A stretch of 64,000 bases of DNA, taken from contig NZ_JAAAMI010000007.1 of the NCBI RefSeq assembly GCF_010500845.1, positions 146,234 to 210,233 of the forward strand. The letters run 5' to 3'. This stretch comes from Flagellimonas sediminis. GTDB taxonomy: Bacteria > Bacteroidota > Bacteroidia > Flavobacteriales > Flavobacteriaceae. Position 1 is the stretch's first letter. Every line of letters begins with the position of its first letter. A model generated the notes under the pieces. It worked only from the letters and a program-made list of their open reading frames with translations. It did no database searches and was not told the origin of the DNA. The translations under genes were made by a program, and so were the position numbers. Below are positions 17,746-26,221 of the stretch, piece by piece.

Positions 17746-18042
17746 TCATCGTAGTACCAATTTTTTGACCAATTCCCTGCCCAGTTCCTCATTGATCATG
17801 GTGATGATCTTAGACTTGCCCAAACTGAGTTCCTCACGCAAAACTGAAGAGGAAAGCGAAACATAAAGCGTTTCATTTTTCAATTCTACCGATGTGGTAT
17901 AATTGTTCACCCCATTGCCCATCAAGCTGGTCCAAGCTTCGCGGGCATCCACTTTGTCCATGCCCTTTTGCAGCTTATTTTCCTTGATGAATGCGCCCAA
18001 GGCCTCACCCAATGCCATATGATCGTTGTTTCTTTCGGCCAT
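17746..18042 (-). CDS. DUF721/DciA-like protein
   Basis: A 98-aa protein of the DUF721 family. MDKVDAREAWTSLMGNGVNNYTTSVELKNETLYVSLSSSVLREELSLGKSKIITMINEELG has the family's WxxxMG and the hydrophobic pattern of the small KH-like fold ending in a helix. The related DciA protein loads or regulates the replicative helicase DnaB in bacteria without DnaC. Its ATG overlaps the stop of the lipocalin gene (TAATG), and the operon starts with recF, so a role around replication forks fits. Short family members are harder to assign function to, so no gene symbol is given. Confidence 0.85.
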   Translation of the reverse strand: MAERNNDHMALGEALGAFIKENKLQKGMDKVDAREAWTSLMGNGVNNYTTSVELKNETLYVSLSSSVLREELSLGKSKIITMINEELGRELVKKLVLR

Positions 18043-18464
18043 TATTTGGGAATTTTAATGGGTTCGAAACGCTTGTACGTATATTGGATGCCATCCATGT
18101 TGGTCACGGAGAATCCTATGGAATCTATGGCGACCAAATTTTCTTCCCACTCACTGAATTCGTTTTTGTACTGAAGGACAAAATTCTGGTTACCTGGAGT
18201 TATTGTAAAAGTTTCCACATCGTTGGAAGTGTCATAAGTGCCGTCAAATTTGGGTTGCATTTTTTTCCGGTATCCTTTTCCGTCTTCAAATTGAATAAAG
18301 TCGATACTGGGATTTACACCATATTCCTTGATGGAGCCATCGGGAAAAACCACTTCTGAAATTTCCCAATACCCGTTCAAATAATGAAGGTCCGCTTCGT
18401 TTACGGAAGCACTTTCACAAGCAAGAATCAATAGGGCGATTATGGTAAAAAGGAATTTTTTCAT
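18042..18464 (-). CDS. Lipocalin-like lipoprotein
   Basis: A 140-aa small lipoprotein (MKKFLFTIIALLILAC, Cys16). HYLNGYWEISEVVFPDGS and the later DTSNDVETFTITPGNQNFVLQY give a lipocalin-like beta-barrel pattern (GxW near the start). It lies between recF (3-nt gap) and dciA (1-nt overlap), an odd place for an exported protein. No specific ligand can be inferred. Confidence 0.78.
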   Translation of the reverse strand: MKKFLFTIIALLILACESASVNEADLHYLNGYWEISEVVFPDGSIKEYGVNPSIDFIQFEDGKGYRKKMQPKFDGTYDTSNDVETFTITPGNQNFVLQYKNEFSEWEENLVAIDSIGFSVTNMDGIQYTYKRFEPIKIPK

Positions 18465-18467
18465 GAG

Positions 18468-19547
18468 CTACAAGGTAAAGATTTTATAGCTCTGATGGAT
18501 GTTTTTAACCACATTTTCGGTGCGTTCCGCATGGGTGTCGCTGATAAAGATCTGCCCAAAATTGTCGTTCTTAACCAAGCCAACAATATGGGAAACCCTA
18601 CTTTCATCCAACTTGTCAAAAATATCATCCAACAATAAAATGGGAGTGGTACTGGCCTGTTCCTTTATAAAATGGAACTGGGCCAATTTTAGGGCGATCA
18701 AGAAAGATTTCTGCTGTCCCTGACTTCCAAATTTTTTGATGGGATGGTCGGCAATGGTAAAGTTGAGGTCATCTTTATGGATGCCTACCGAAGTATATTG
18801 CAGTGCCCGGTCCTTTTCTATATTGGCCTCCAAAAGCTCTAGGAGGCTTCCTTCCTCCAACTGACTTTCATAGGACAGCATGATCTGCTCCTCCTTGTCC
18901 GAAATGTGTTGGTACTGTTCCTTGAAAATAGGAACAAAAGAGGAGATGAAATCCAATCTTTTTTTATGGATTTCGGTGCCCAGGCCATGTAATTGTTCGT
19001 TGTAGATGGACAAGGTGTCTCGTTCAAAAGTGCGGTTGGCCACAAAATACTTCAATAATGAATTCCGCTGGACAAGGACCTTATTGTATTTGATGAGGTT
19101 GTTGAGATAGGCCTTATCCGATTGTGAAATGACCCCATCTATAAATTTTCTTCGGGTATCGCTGCCTTCCAAGATAAGGTCGCGGTCTGCCGGAGAAATG
19201 ATCACAAGGGGCAAAAAACCGATGTGTTCCGAGAACTTTTCATACGGTTTGCCATTGCGTTTGATCACTTTTTTGGTGCCTTTTTTAAAACTGCAGATGA
19301 TTTTTTCGCTCCTGCCTTCCTTTTCAAATTCCCCGTCTACCATAAAAAATTCGGTATCGTGTTTGATGTTTTGGGTAGAGACGGGGTTAAAATAGCTCTT
19401 GCCAAAACAGAGGTGGTAAATGGCATCCAGAATATTCGTCTTGCCAACCCCATTATCGCCCACCAAACAATTGATCACCGGGTCGAATTCCAGGTCCTTG
19501 GAATCAAAGTTTTTGTAATTGACTAAAGATAAATGTCTTAAAAACAT
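18468..19547 (-). CDS. recF: DNA replication/repair protein RecF
   Basis: RecF (359 aa, usual about 360-370) is an SMC-like ATPase that, with RecO and RecR, places RecA on gapped DNA. The Walker A motif GDNGVGKT is at residues 30-37 after the usual [14 protein letters not shown]. The C-terminal half has [21 protein letters not shown] (signature) and [16 protein letters not shown] (Walker B). The start at 19547 gives the family N-terminus; the longer open frame upstream overlaps the divergent TPR gene. It heads a four-gene leftward operon. Confidence 0.96.
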   Translation of the reverse strand: MFLRHLSLVNYKNFDSKDLEFDPVINCLVGDNGVGKTNILDAIYHLCFGKSYFNPVSTQNIKHDTEFFMVDGEFEKEGRSEKIICSFKKGTKKVIKRNGKPYEKFSEHIGFLPLVIISPADRDLILEGSDTRRKFIDGVISQSDKAYLNNLIKYNKVLVQRNSLLKYFVANRTFERDTLSIYNEQLHGLGTEIHKKRLDFISSFVPIFKEQYQHISDKEEQIMLSYESQLEEGSLLELLEANIEKDRALQYTSVGIHKDDLNFTIADHPIKKFGSQGQQKSFLIALKLAQFHFIKEQASTTPILLLDDIFDKLDESRVSHIVGLVKNDNFGQIFISDTHAERTENVVKNIHQSYKIFTL

Positions 19548-19601
19548 ATGGCTTTTGAGAAACAATGAAGTTTTGCAGGTTGGCACCCAAATTTGCGATT
19601 C

Positions 19602-19609
19602 CAAAAATA
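19602..19609 (-). promoter_or_regulatory. -7 box of the recF operon
   Basis: Read leftward it is TATTTTTG, matching TAnnTTTG, about 55 nt before the recF start. No TTG at the normal spacing is seen. It is back-to-back with the -7 box at 19646 for the divergent TPR gene. Confidence 0.45.
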
Positions 19610-19645
19610 ACGAATAAATTACCTTTCGGTTTTGGATAAAAACTT

Positions 19646-19653
19646 TATTTTTG
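19646..19653 (+). promoter_or_regulatory. -7 box of the TPR-ribH transcript
   Basis: TATTTTTG followed by CGC matches TAnnTTTG and lies 20 nt before the ATG at 19674. The only near TTG upstream is 11 nt away, too close, so the -33 element is unclear. Confidence 0.5.
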
Positions 19654-19673
19654 CGCGACCAATTTAATGACGG

Positions 19674-20435
19674 ATGGCAACATACAAGAAGAGAGGCTTT
19701 AAGCCAAAAAATAAAGAAGAGGAAGCTCAGATAGACGATCACGAAAGCACAACTGCCGAAGTATTCCACACCCTGGATGAGAGTGCGTCGCGCACCGAGG
19801 CATGGGTACAAAAGAACCAAAACTATATTTTGGGGGTTATTGGTGCCGTTGCAGTAGGGGTTTTGGCTTATTTGGGTTACCATCAGTTCATCCAAAAACC
19901 AAAGGAGGCAACAGCCGCCAACGAACTTTTCTATCCACAACAATATTTTGATCAAGCCTTGAACAGCGAAACCGAAAGGGATTCTTTGTTCACTTTGGCC
20001 TTGAACGGCGCCGAAGGTAAATATGGTTTCCTGGATATCATAGAAGAATACAGTGGTACCAAAGCGGCCAACCTTGCCAAATATTCTGCAGGGATGACCT
20101 ATTTGAACCTTCAGCAATACCAAAACGCCATTTCCCAGTTGGAAAGTTTCTCATCGGATGACGACATTATGGGAGCTATGGCAAAAGGGGGTATCGGGGA
20201 TGCTTTTTCCCAATTGAACCAGCCTGAAGATGCCTTGGATTACTATCAAAAAGCCATTGCCCATAGCGATAATGAATTCACAACCCCTAGATTTTTATAC
20301 AAAGCTGGGGTGGTTGCCATTGAACTTGGACAAAAAGAAAAGGCATTGGGTTATTTTGAACAGATCAAAGAAAAATATCCTGACTCCCAAGAAGGAATCG
20401 GTATCGATGCCTTGATCGGGATGGCCCAAAACTAA
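19674..20435 (+). CDS. Membrane-anchored tetratricopeptide-repeat protein (YfgM-like)
   Basis: A 253-aa protein with a charged cytoplasmic N-terminus, one membrane segment at about residues 51-69 ([19 protein letters not shown]) and a periplasmic helical region with TPR-like units ([68 protein letters not shown]). This layout matches YfgM-type proteins, which assist exported protein folding near the Sec translocon. The specific partner here is unknown. It is 3 nt upstream of ribH. Confidence 0.88.
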   Translation: MATYKKRGFKPKNKEEEAQIDDHESTTAEVFHTLDESASRTEAWVQKNQNYILGVIGAVAVGVLAYLGYHQFIQKPKEATAANELFYPQQYFDQALNSETERDSLFTLALNGAEGKYGFLDIIEEYSGTKAANLAKYSAGMTYLNLQQYQNAISQLESFSSDDDIMGAMAKGGIGDAFSQLNQPEDALDYYQKAIAHSDNEFTTPRFLYKAGVVAIELGQKEKALGYFEQIKEKYPDSQEGIGIDALIGMAQN

Positions 20436-20438
20436 AAC

Positions 20439-20921
20439 ATGGCCACAGAGAACAAAAACTTATCCGTTTACGATAAAAATAAAATCCCAAACGCGAAGGA
20501 TCTTCGGTTTGGGATTGTTGTTTCGGAATGGAACGGACAGATTACCGAATCCCTTTTCCAAGGTGCCCAAGAGGCTCTTTTGGATTGTGGGGCTTCGCCA
20601 GAAAATATTATCCGTTGGAACGTACCCGGTAGCTTTGAGCTAACCTTTGGCAGCAAAAAAATGATCAAAACCCAAAAGGTGGATGCCATTATCGCCATAG
20701 GAAGTGTGATCAGGGGTGAAACCAGCCATTTTGATTTTGTGTGCAGTGCCACGGCCCAAGGCATCAAGGACTTGAATGTTGCCTACGATGTACCTGTTAT
20801 CTTTTGTGTGCTTACCGACGATAATATTCAGCAGTCCTTAGACAGAAGCGGTGGCAAACACGGCAACAAAGGTACTGAAGCAGCCATTGCAGCCATTCAG
20901 ATGGCGGTGTTGGGAAAATAA
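20439..20921 (+). CDS. ribH: 6,7-dimethyl-8-ribityllumazine synthase
   Basis: RibH (160 aa) condenses 5-amino-6-ribitylaminouracil with 3,4-dihydroxy-2-butanone 4-phosphate to make lumazine, the penultimate step of riboflavin synthesis. Motifs include VVSEWNGQITESLFQGAQEALLDCG, the substrate-binding VPGSFELTFGSKKM, and IAIGSVIRGETSHFDFVC with the catalytic His. The C-terminal GGKHGNKGTEAAIAAIQM is typical. No FMN riboswitch is seen upstream; it appears cotranscribed with the TPR gene. Confidence 0.98.
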   Translation: MATENKNLSVYDKNKIPNAKDLRFGIVVSEWNGQITESLFQGAQEALLDCGASPENIIRWNVPGSFELTFGSKKMIKTQKVDAIIAIGSVIRGETSHFDFVCSATAQGIKDLNVAYDVPVIFCVLTDDNIQQSLDRSGGKHGNKGTEAAIAAIQMAVLGK

Positions 20922-20992
20922 GAGCAAGTCAAAGTGCCAAGTTCAAGTTCAAGCCGAACGTTTCTGTTTTTCCTGAAATCCAATATGCCAAG

Positions 20993-21032
20993 AATCTAAC
21001 AATCCAATAATCCAACAATCCAGTAGTCTAAC
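20993..21032. repeat. Five tandem 8-bp units in an intergenic spacer
   Basis: Five contiguous 8-bp units read AATCTAAC, AATCCAAT, AATCCAAC, AATCCAGT, AGTCTAAC. They lie in the 212-nt gap after ribH, which also contains GTTCAAGTTCAAG at 20941. No gene function is suggested; it is a degenerate microsatellite-like spacer. Confidence 0.8.
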
Positions 21033-21104
21033 AACACATCAAGCTGACCAACGGTTGTTAACATTTTTTAGGAACGGTCTCCGAGCCCTTTTTTCTATTT
21101 TGAG

Positions 21105-21112
21105 TACCTTTG
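21105..21112 (+). promoter_or_regulatory. -7 box for the small membrane protein-mutL operon
   Basis: TACCTTTG matches TAnnTTTG and lies 21 nt before the ATG at 21134. No well-spaced TTG is found upstream. This suggests that mutL and its partners are transcribed separately from ribH. Confidence 0.5.
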
Positions 21113-21133
21113 GGCATATAGGAGAAGGATATC

Positions 21134-21418
21134 ATGCGAAACCCCTTGAAACTTAGAAAAAATAGAAGCTTCGAGTATTCACCACGATACTACAAGGGTG
21201 AGGGCAATCCTTTTAAGATAGAACACAAACTGGATAAATTCCGAAGTACGGTACAAACCAATCGAGGGTTGAAGAACAAGTTCAGCTCGGCCATGGATGA
21301 CCTGAAGAATGAAGGGGACAAGAACTTGAAACTTCGATTTCTCGTGATTGTAGCCATCTTGGTCTTATTGTTCCTCATCATCATTGACTTCGATTTATCG
21401 ATATTCTGGACTTCCTAA
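21134..21418 (+). CDS. Small single-span membrane protein, unknown function
   Basis: A 94-aa protein with a basic, polar N-terminal two-thirds (MRNPLKLRKNRSFEYSPRYY, then EHKLDKFRSTVQTNR) and one membrane segment at about residues 68-88 (LRFLVIVAILVLLFLIIIDF). Homologues in flavobacteria are often mislabelled as a riboflavin synthase subunit because of their position after ribH; nothing in the sequence resembles a riboflavin enzyme. Its stop codon overlaps the mutL ATG (TAATG), so translation is probably coupled. Confidence 0.85.
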   Translation: MRNPLKLRKNRSFEYSPRYYKGEGNPFKIEHKLDKFRSTVQTNRGLKNKFSSAMDDLKNEGDKNLKLRFLVIVAILVLLFLIIIDFDLSIFWTS

Positions 21419-23265
21419 TGGCGGATATCATCAAACTTTTACCGGACCATGTTGCCAATCAGATTGCGGCAGGGGAGGTGGTTCAACGTCCTGCTTCAGT
21501 AGTCAAGGAGTTGATGGAAAACGCCATAGATGCCGGTGCCAGCACCATTAAGTTGATCATCAAAGACGGGGGAAAGACCTTGATCCAAGTGGTGGATGAT
21601 GGCATGGGAATGAGCGAGACCGACGCCCGATTGTCCTTTGAGCGCCATGCTACATCCAAGATTACATCCGCCCAAGATCTCTTCAATTTACATACCAAAG
21701 GGTTCCGTGGTGAGGCGTTGGCCTCCATTGCCGCCATTGCCCATGTAGATATGCAAACAAGGAAAGAGGATAGTGAGGTAGGGGTGCAGATCAAGATCGA
21801 AGGTAGTAAGATTGTTTCCCAAGACGTTGTGGTCACTCCAAAAGGAACGTCCATTTCCGTGAAAAACCTGTTTTTTAATATTCCGGCGAGAAGAAATTTT
21901 TTAAAGTCGCACCAAGTGGAGCTACGGCATATTACCGATGAGTTCCATCGCGTGGCCTTGGTACATCCCAACATCGAATTCCATTTTTATAACAACGGAT
22001 CGGAACTGTTCAATCTGCCCAAAACAAGACACCGTCAGCGGATTGCCCATATTTTCGGCAACCGCATGGAGGACCGATTGGTACCCGTGAACGAAGAAAC
22101 CGAGGTGGTAAAGATCTCGGGTTTTGTCTGTAAACCCGAATTTGCCAAAAAGAGCAGGGGCGAGCAGTTTTTCTTCGCCAACGACCGTTTTATCAAAAGT
22201 CCTTACCTGCATCACGCGGTGACAGCCGCCTTTGAAGGTTTGATTAAGCCAGAGATGTACCCTGGTTATTTTCTGTATTTGGAAGTGGACCCATCGTCTA
22301 TCGATATCAACATACATCCCACCAAAACTGAAGTGAAATTTGATGATGAAAATACCTTGTACGCCATCTTGCGTTCCACGGTAAAACACAGTTTGGGGCA
22401 ATTCAACGTGGCACCCGTTCTGGATTTTGAACACGACCCCAATTTGGATACACCTTATGCCTACAAGGAAAGGGATGCCATTTTACCAAAGGTAACGGTG
22501 GATGCATCTTTCAATCCTTTTATTGAGAAATCAGGCGGAAGGGCTATGGGCGGTTCCTTTCAAAAGGCCAGTGCAAAAGGTTGGGAGAGTATGTTCGAAG
22601 GATTGGAGAAGGATATAGATGTAGAGGAATTCAGCAGTGTGGTAATCGAATCTGAAAGTGAGGTCCAAGGTAGTCTGTATGCCGACGATGAAGTGGAGGA
22701 ACATTTGGCGGCAACCTTTCAATTACGCAGAAAATATGTGATGAGCACTGTGCGATCGGGTTTATTGGTCATCCATCAGAATAGGGCCCATGAACGCATC
22801 CTGTTCGAAAAATTTTTAGGGGAGATTACGGTAAAAGAAGGGGTGAGCCAGCAGTTGCTTTTTCCTTTGGAACTGACCTTCAACAAAAACGAATTGACGG
22901 TTTTGAACGAAATCAAGGAAAGCCTGACAAATATTGGGTTTGCCTTTGAGAGTTTGGAGCATGAGACTGTAAAAGTGACAGGAGTGCCGCTGATGGTCCC
23001 CGAAAGCGGGATTGGCACGGTATTGGACCGCCTGATTGCGGATTATATGGAAGGATTTGATAGTGGGTCGCTTTCGCAGGCAGAAATGTTGGCCAAGGTA
23101 CTTTCCAAAAATTTGGCCATTAAAACAGGTGAAGTGTTGGACCAAGAGTCGCAATTGGCCTTGGTGAACAATTTGTTCGCCTGCAAGGAACCTTCCCTGA
23201 GTCCATTTCAAAAAGTAACGTATACCATTATCTCCGAAGGAGATATCGATAAAAAATTCAGCTAG
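21418..23265 (+). CDS. mutL: DNA mismatch repair protein MutL
   Basis: MutL (615 aa) is the ATP-driven coordinator of mismatch repair between MutS and downstream factors. The GHKL ATPase is intact: VVKELMENAIDAGA, VVDDGMGM, HATSKI and KGFRGEALASIA; the S5-like transducer follows (FFNIPARRNFLKS; DINIHPTKTEVKF). In the C-terminal dimerisation half, the place of the endonuclease motif DQHAxxExxxxE reads HQNRAHERILFE at residue 453 onward, and no CPHGRP-type ending is present (it ends FACKEPSLSPFQKVTYTIIS). The nicking activity of most MutL proteins outside the MutH group may therefore be absent. It is followed with no gap by a rhomboid gene. Confidence 0.96.
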   Translation: MADIIKLLPDHVANQIAAGEVVQRPASVVKELMENAIDAGASTIKLIIKDGGKTLIQVVDDGMGMSETDARLSFERHATSKITSAQDLFNLHTKGFRGEALASIAAIAHVDMQTRKEDSEVGVQIKIEGSKIVSQDVVVTPKGTSISVKNLFFNIPARRNFLKSHQVELRHITDEFHRVALVHPNIEFHFYNNGSELFNLPKTRHRQRIAHIFGNRMEDRLVPVNEETEVVKISGFVCKPEFAKKSRGEQFFFANDRFIKSPYLHHAVTAAFEGLIKPEMYPGYFLYLEVDPSSIDINIHPTKTEVKFDDENTLYAILRSTVKHSLGQFNVAPVLDFEHDPNLDTPYAYKERDAILPKVTVDASFNPFIEKSGGRAMGGSFQKASAKGWESMFEGLEKDIDVEEFSSVVIESESEVQGSLYADDEVEEHLAATFQLRRKYVMSTVRSGLLVIHQNRAHERILFEKFLGEITVKEGVSQQLLFPLELTFNKNELTVLNEIKESLTNIGFAFESLEHETVKVTGVPLMVPESGIGTVLDRLIADYMEGFDSGSLSQAEMLAKVLSKNLAIKTGEVLDQESQLALVNNLFACKEPSLSPFQKVTYTIISEGDIDKKFS

Positions 23266-24000
23266 ATGGGTAGAATGACAGAGGCAGTAAAACATTTATT
23301 GATCATTAACGTGATCATGTTTTTTGCCACGCAATTGTACGGGGACCAAATGTACCAATGGATGTCGCTTTGGTTTCCCAAAAACCCCAATTTTGAATGG
23401 TGGCAGGTGGTGACCCACATGTTCATGCATGGCAACCTGATGCATATCGTTTTTAATATGTATGCGCTTTGGGCCTTTGGTACACCCCTGGAGCGTATTT
23501 GGGGCAGGAACAAGTTCCTGTTTTTCTATTTTTCGGCTGGATTGGGATCTGCGGCGTTACACACAGGAGTCAATTATTTCCTTTTTACCGAAGGAATCAG
23601 TGCATTGGAAGGGGCCGGTATTGCCAAAACGCAGATTTTGGATATTTTGACCAATGGGCAGTATAGTCCAGGGTGGTACGACATTGCCTCAAAAGGGACC
23701 ATTGATAATATGTTAACGGCATTTAATACCCCTGCAGTGGGAGCTTCCGGAGCTATTTATGGTATTTTGGTGGCCTTTGCCTTTATGTATTCTGAGGCAA
23801 AACTGATGCTCATCTTCTTACCGGTGCCCATCAAGGCCAAATATTTTGTTCCGCTTTTGATAGCAGGCGACTTGATCTTTGGTATAGGCAATGTGAATAC
23901 AGGAGTGGCGCATTTTGCCCATATTGGAGGTGCATTGATCGGGTTTATCATGATGTGGTACTGGAAAAAGAACCAGTTCAACAATAAACGTTGGAATTGA
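23266..24000 (+). CDS. Rhomboid-family intramembrane serine protease (first of two)
   Basis: A 244-aa polytopic membrane protease. The catalytic serine is in VGASGAIYG (Ser161) and the catalytic His in VAHFAHIGGALIGF (His219). HGNLMHIVFNMYALWAFG carries the conserved HxxxN region of helix 2. A long loop (about 104-150) precedes the Ser helix. Rhomboids cleave membrane helices within the bilayer; the substrate here is unknown. The start codon follows the mutL stop directly (TAGATG), and the second rhomboid gene starts 3 nt after this one. Confidence 0.94.
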   Translation: MGRMTEAVKHLLIINVIMFFATQLYGDQMYQWMSLWFPKNPNFEWWQVVTHMFMHGNLMHIVFNMYALWAFGTPLERIWGRNKFLFFYFSAGLGSAALHTGVNYFLFTEGISALEGAGIAKTQILDILTNGQYSPGWYDIASKGTIDNMLTAFNTPAVGASGAIYGILVAFAFMYSEAKLMLIFLPVPIKAKYFVPLLIAGDLIFGIGNVNTGVAHFAHIGGALIGFIMMWYWKKNQFNNKRWN

Positions 24001-24003
24001 TCT

Positions 24004-24870
24004 ATGTCGAACGGAGGAATTCAATACCAGATAGCTAGACTGAGCATTGCAGAAAAATTGATTGCGCTCAATGTGCTGGTTTTTCTACTGGACGGACTTT
24101 CCACCGCCTTGATGGGGCATTCCCTTTCCACATGGTTTCAACTGCCAAAGGACTTTTTGGAGTTTATCGGGCAGCCATGGTCGTTGGTCACCTATTCCTT
24201 TTTTCATGCCGGTTTCACCCACATATTTTGGAATATGATCATGCTCTATTTTGCGGGCCGTATCTTCCTTAACCTATTTGATGCCAAAAAGTTCATCAAT
24301 GTTTATTTCTTAGGGGTCATAGTAGGTGGTTTGGTTTTTCTGTTGAGCTACAATATCTTCCCGACCTTATTGAACACCAACACGGCATTGATCGGGGCCT
24401 CGGCAGGGGTTACGGCTGTGTTGATTTTTGTATGCACGTACATTCCGAATCAAGAGGTACGTGTGTTTTTCTTCAATATTAAATTATGGTACGTAGGGGC
24501 ATTTTTTGTGTTGATGGACTTGATCCAAATTCCCTACGGAGGTAATATTGGCGGACGGTTGGCCCACTTAGGGGGTGCTTTTCTCGGATATATATATGCC
24601 CGTCAGCTTTTTATGGGCAACGACATAGGATCAGGGTTTACCAAATTGTGGGATGGCATTACCAATCTTTTTAAGCCCAAGGAAAAGAAGAGGGCTCCTT
24701 TAAGGACGGTCTATAAAAGGAATACTACTGCAGATGGCAAAACGGATTATGACAAACAGGCCAAACAGCGAAAAATAGATGGTATCTTGGATAAGATCAG
24801 TAAATCCGGCTACGAAAGCTTGTCCAAGGAAGAAAAGGATTTTTTGTTTAAAGCGGGTAAGGAAGATTGA
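24004..24870 (+). CDS. Rhomboid-family intramembrane serine protease (second of two)
   Basis: A 288-aa rhomboid with catalytic Ser133 (LIGASAGVTAV) and His188 (GRLAHLGGAFLGY), and FFHAGFTHIFWNMIMLYFAGR for the helix-2 region. Unlike its neighbour it carries a cytoplasmic C-terminal tail (about 220-288, rich in Lys) ending GILDKISKSGYESLSKEEKDFLFKA, a short helical motif (DUF6576-like) seen at the end of many Bacteroidota rhomboids. The two proteins are divergent in sequence, so this is not a recent duplication. Confidence 0.94.
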   Translation: MSNGGIQYQIARLSIAEKLIALNVLVFLLDGLSTALMGHSLSTWFQLPKDFLEFIGQPWSLVTYSFFHAGFTHIFWNMIMLYFAGRIFLNLFDAKKFINVYFLGVIVGGLVFLLSYNIFPTLLNTNTALIGASAGVTAVLIFVCTYIPNQEVRVFFFNIKLWYVGAFFVLMDLIQIPYGGNIGGRLAHLGGAFLGYIYARQLFMGNDIGSGFTKLWDGITNLFKPKEKKRAPLRTVYKRNTTADGKTDYDKQAKQRKIDGILDKISKSGYESLSKEEKDFLFKAGKED

Positions 24871-24873
24871 TTT

Positions 24874-25923
24874 GTGAAGAACCTCTCATTGTTTAATAAG
24901 ATCATCTTTTTGCTGAACACCCTGTTTGCCTTGGTGTTGGCCATTTCCCTATTGGTTCCCTATGTGCCGACCAATTATATTTCATTCCTTTCATTCCTAA
25001 GCTTGGTGGTGCCAATATCAGTACTGGTCAATGCGGTTTTTGTTGCGTATTGGTTGTTGAAGAGGAAAAGGATTTTTTTATTGTCCGGAAGTCTACTGGT
25101 GCTTTGGTACCTGTTTTTGGGTTCTTTTTACAAGTTTTCTGGGCAAGAAAAGGTGGATGTTAAAGGAGAAAAAGATTTGTCCATAATGACATTCAATGCA
25201 AGGGGCTTTAATCTTTTTAAACAGATGGACGGGAACAATGTAGATACCTTAATCTACAATTTTGTTACGGAAAAAGATCCAGATATCGTCTGCTTTCAAG
25301 AATCGTTGTATGCATTAAAGCGCAATAAAGCTTTAAGCCAATACAAATATAAGTTTATTGATTTTATTTATGGAGTGCATAGAGGAAAAGTGATTCAATC
25401 CATCTATTCAAAGCATCCTATTATAAAAATAGACTCTATTAGTTTTCCGGGGAGCGCCAACAATGCCATTTTTGCTGATATTTTATTCCATAAGGATACT
25501 GTCAGGATATATAATGTTCATCTTCAGTCTTTTAGAATAATACCTGGTTTGAACACCATTAAAAATGAAGAGTCTTCCAAATTGTTTGCTAGATTAAAAA
25601 AGGCAATGCTCAAACAATATGAACAGGCTAATTTGATCAAGGAAAGTATGGAAAAGACCCCTTACAAGAAAATATTGGTGGGAGACTTCAACAATACCCA
25701 ATATTCCAACGTATACCAAGTAATTAAAGGAGAAATGAACGATTCTTATTTTGAACAGGGGAAAGGTTTCGGTAGAACCTATGATCTGTTGAAATTCCCA
25801 ATTCGAATCGATTATATCCTATCCGACCCCGAATTTGAGGTGCTTTCCCATCAAAATTTCAACGAAAGACTTTCTGACCACTTTCCGGTCATGGCCACAT
25901 TGCGATTGAACTCAGAGCAATAA
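24874..25923 (+). CDS. Endonuclease/exonuclease/phosphatase-family membrane protein
   Basis: A 349-aa protein with two or three N-terminal membrane segments (IIFLLNTLFALVLAISLLVPYV; FLSFLSLVVPISVLVNAVFVAYWLL; FLLSGSLLVLWYLFLG) and an extracytoplasmic EEP domain: LSIMTFNARGFN, DPDIVCFQES, IYNVHLQS, LVGDFNNTQ and RLSDHFPVMATL. It begins with GTG, 3 nt after the second rhomboid. EEP proteins cut phosphodiesters in nucleic acids or lipids; the substrate is not known. Its 3' end overlaps the convergent DUF6122 gene by 12 nt. Its central part is more AT-rich than its neighbours. Confidence 0.9.
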   Translation: MKNLSLFNKIIFLLNTLFALVLAISLLVPYVPTNYISFLSFLSLVVPISVLVNAVFVAYWLLKRKRIFLLSGSLLVLWYLFLGSFYKFSGQEKVDVKGEKDLSIMTFNARGFNLFKQMDGNNVDTLIYNFVTEKDPDIVCFQESLYALKRNKALSQYKYKFIDFIYGVHRGKVIQSIYSKHPIIKIDSISFPGSANNAIFADILFHKDTVRIYNVHLQSFRIIPGLNTIKNEESSKLFARLKKAMLKQYEQANLIKESMEKTPYKKILVGDFNNTQYSNVYQVIKGEMNDSYFEQGKGFGRTYDLLKFPIRIDYILSDPEFEVLSHQNFNERLSDHFPVMATLRLNSEQ

Positions 25924-26220
25924 ACAATCCGTGATATCCGCAAAAATGTGGATGAGGAGGGCAAGCCCGATGATGCGGGTCGCCTTAAAAAATGGGAGGA
26001 TACCATATCCTGCTATAGCCCAATAGGAATGCAGGGGGTGGAATCCGATGCTGCAACGGTGGGGATCGAACAAAGGGTCGGCCCACAAATGGTCAACATC
26101 TATCAAAATACCGGCCCACAGAATCAATATGATTCGAATTCGATCATCCTTGAAAATAAAAAGGGCTATTAGAATGGGCACCAAAAAATGAATCCCGTAG
26201 TGGATAAGATGCCTTGCCAT
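25912..26220 (-). CDS. DUF6122 small membrane protein
   Basis: A 102-aa protein with three to four hydrophobic segments and conserved polar motifs inside them: HYGIHFLVP, AGILIDVDHLWADPLFDP and CSIGFHPLHSYWA. The arrangement of His/Asp pairs (IDVDHL, HPLHS) resembles membrane-bound metal-dependent hydrolases of the YdjM/LexA-binding type, though much shorter. This is the DUF6122 family; function is unknown. It starts 1 nt after the wbqC-like gene and is the last gene of the parA operon run. Confidence 0.85.
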   Translation of the reverse strand: MARHLIHYGIHFLVPILIALFIFKDDRIRIILILWAGILIDVDHLWADPLFDPHRCSIGFHPLHSYWAIAGYGILPFFKATRIIGLALLIHIFADITDCLLL

Positions 26221-26221
26221 T

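Noticed and set aside
19548..20123. N-terminal extension of recF of about 190 codons
   Set aside because: It is antisense to the TPR gene and crosses both divergent promoters; RecF homology begins at [14 protein letters not shown].
20922..21133. Possible FMN riboswitch or small RNA around ribH
   Set aside because: No RFN-type conserved elements were seen; the stretch contains simple repeats and a promoter box.
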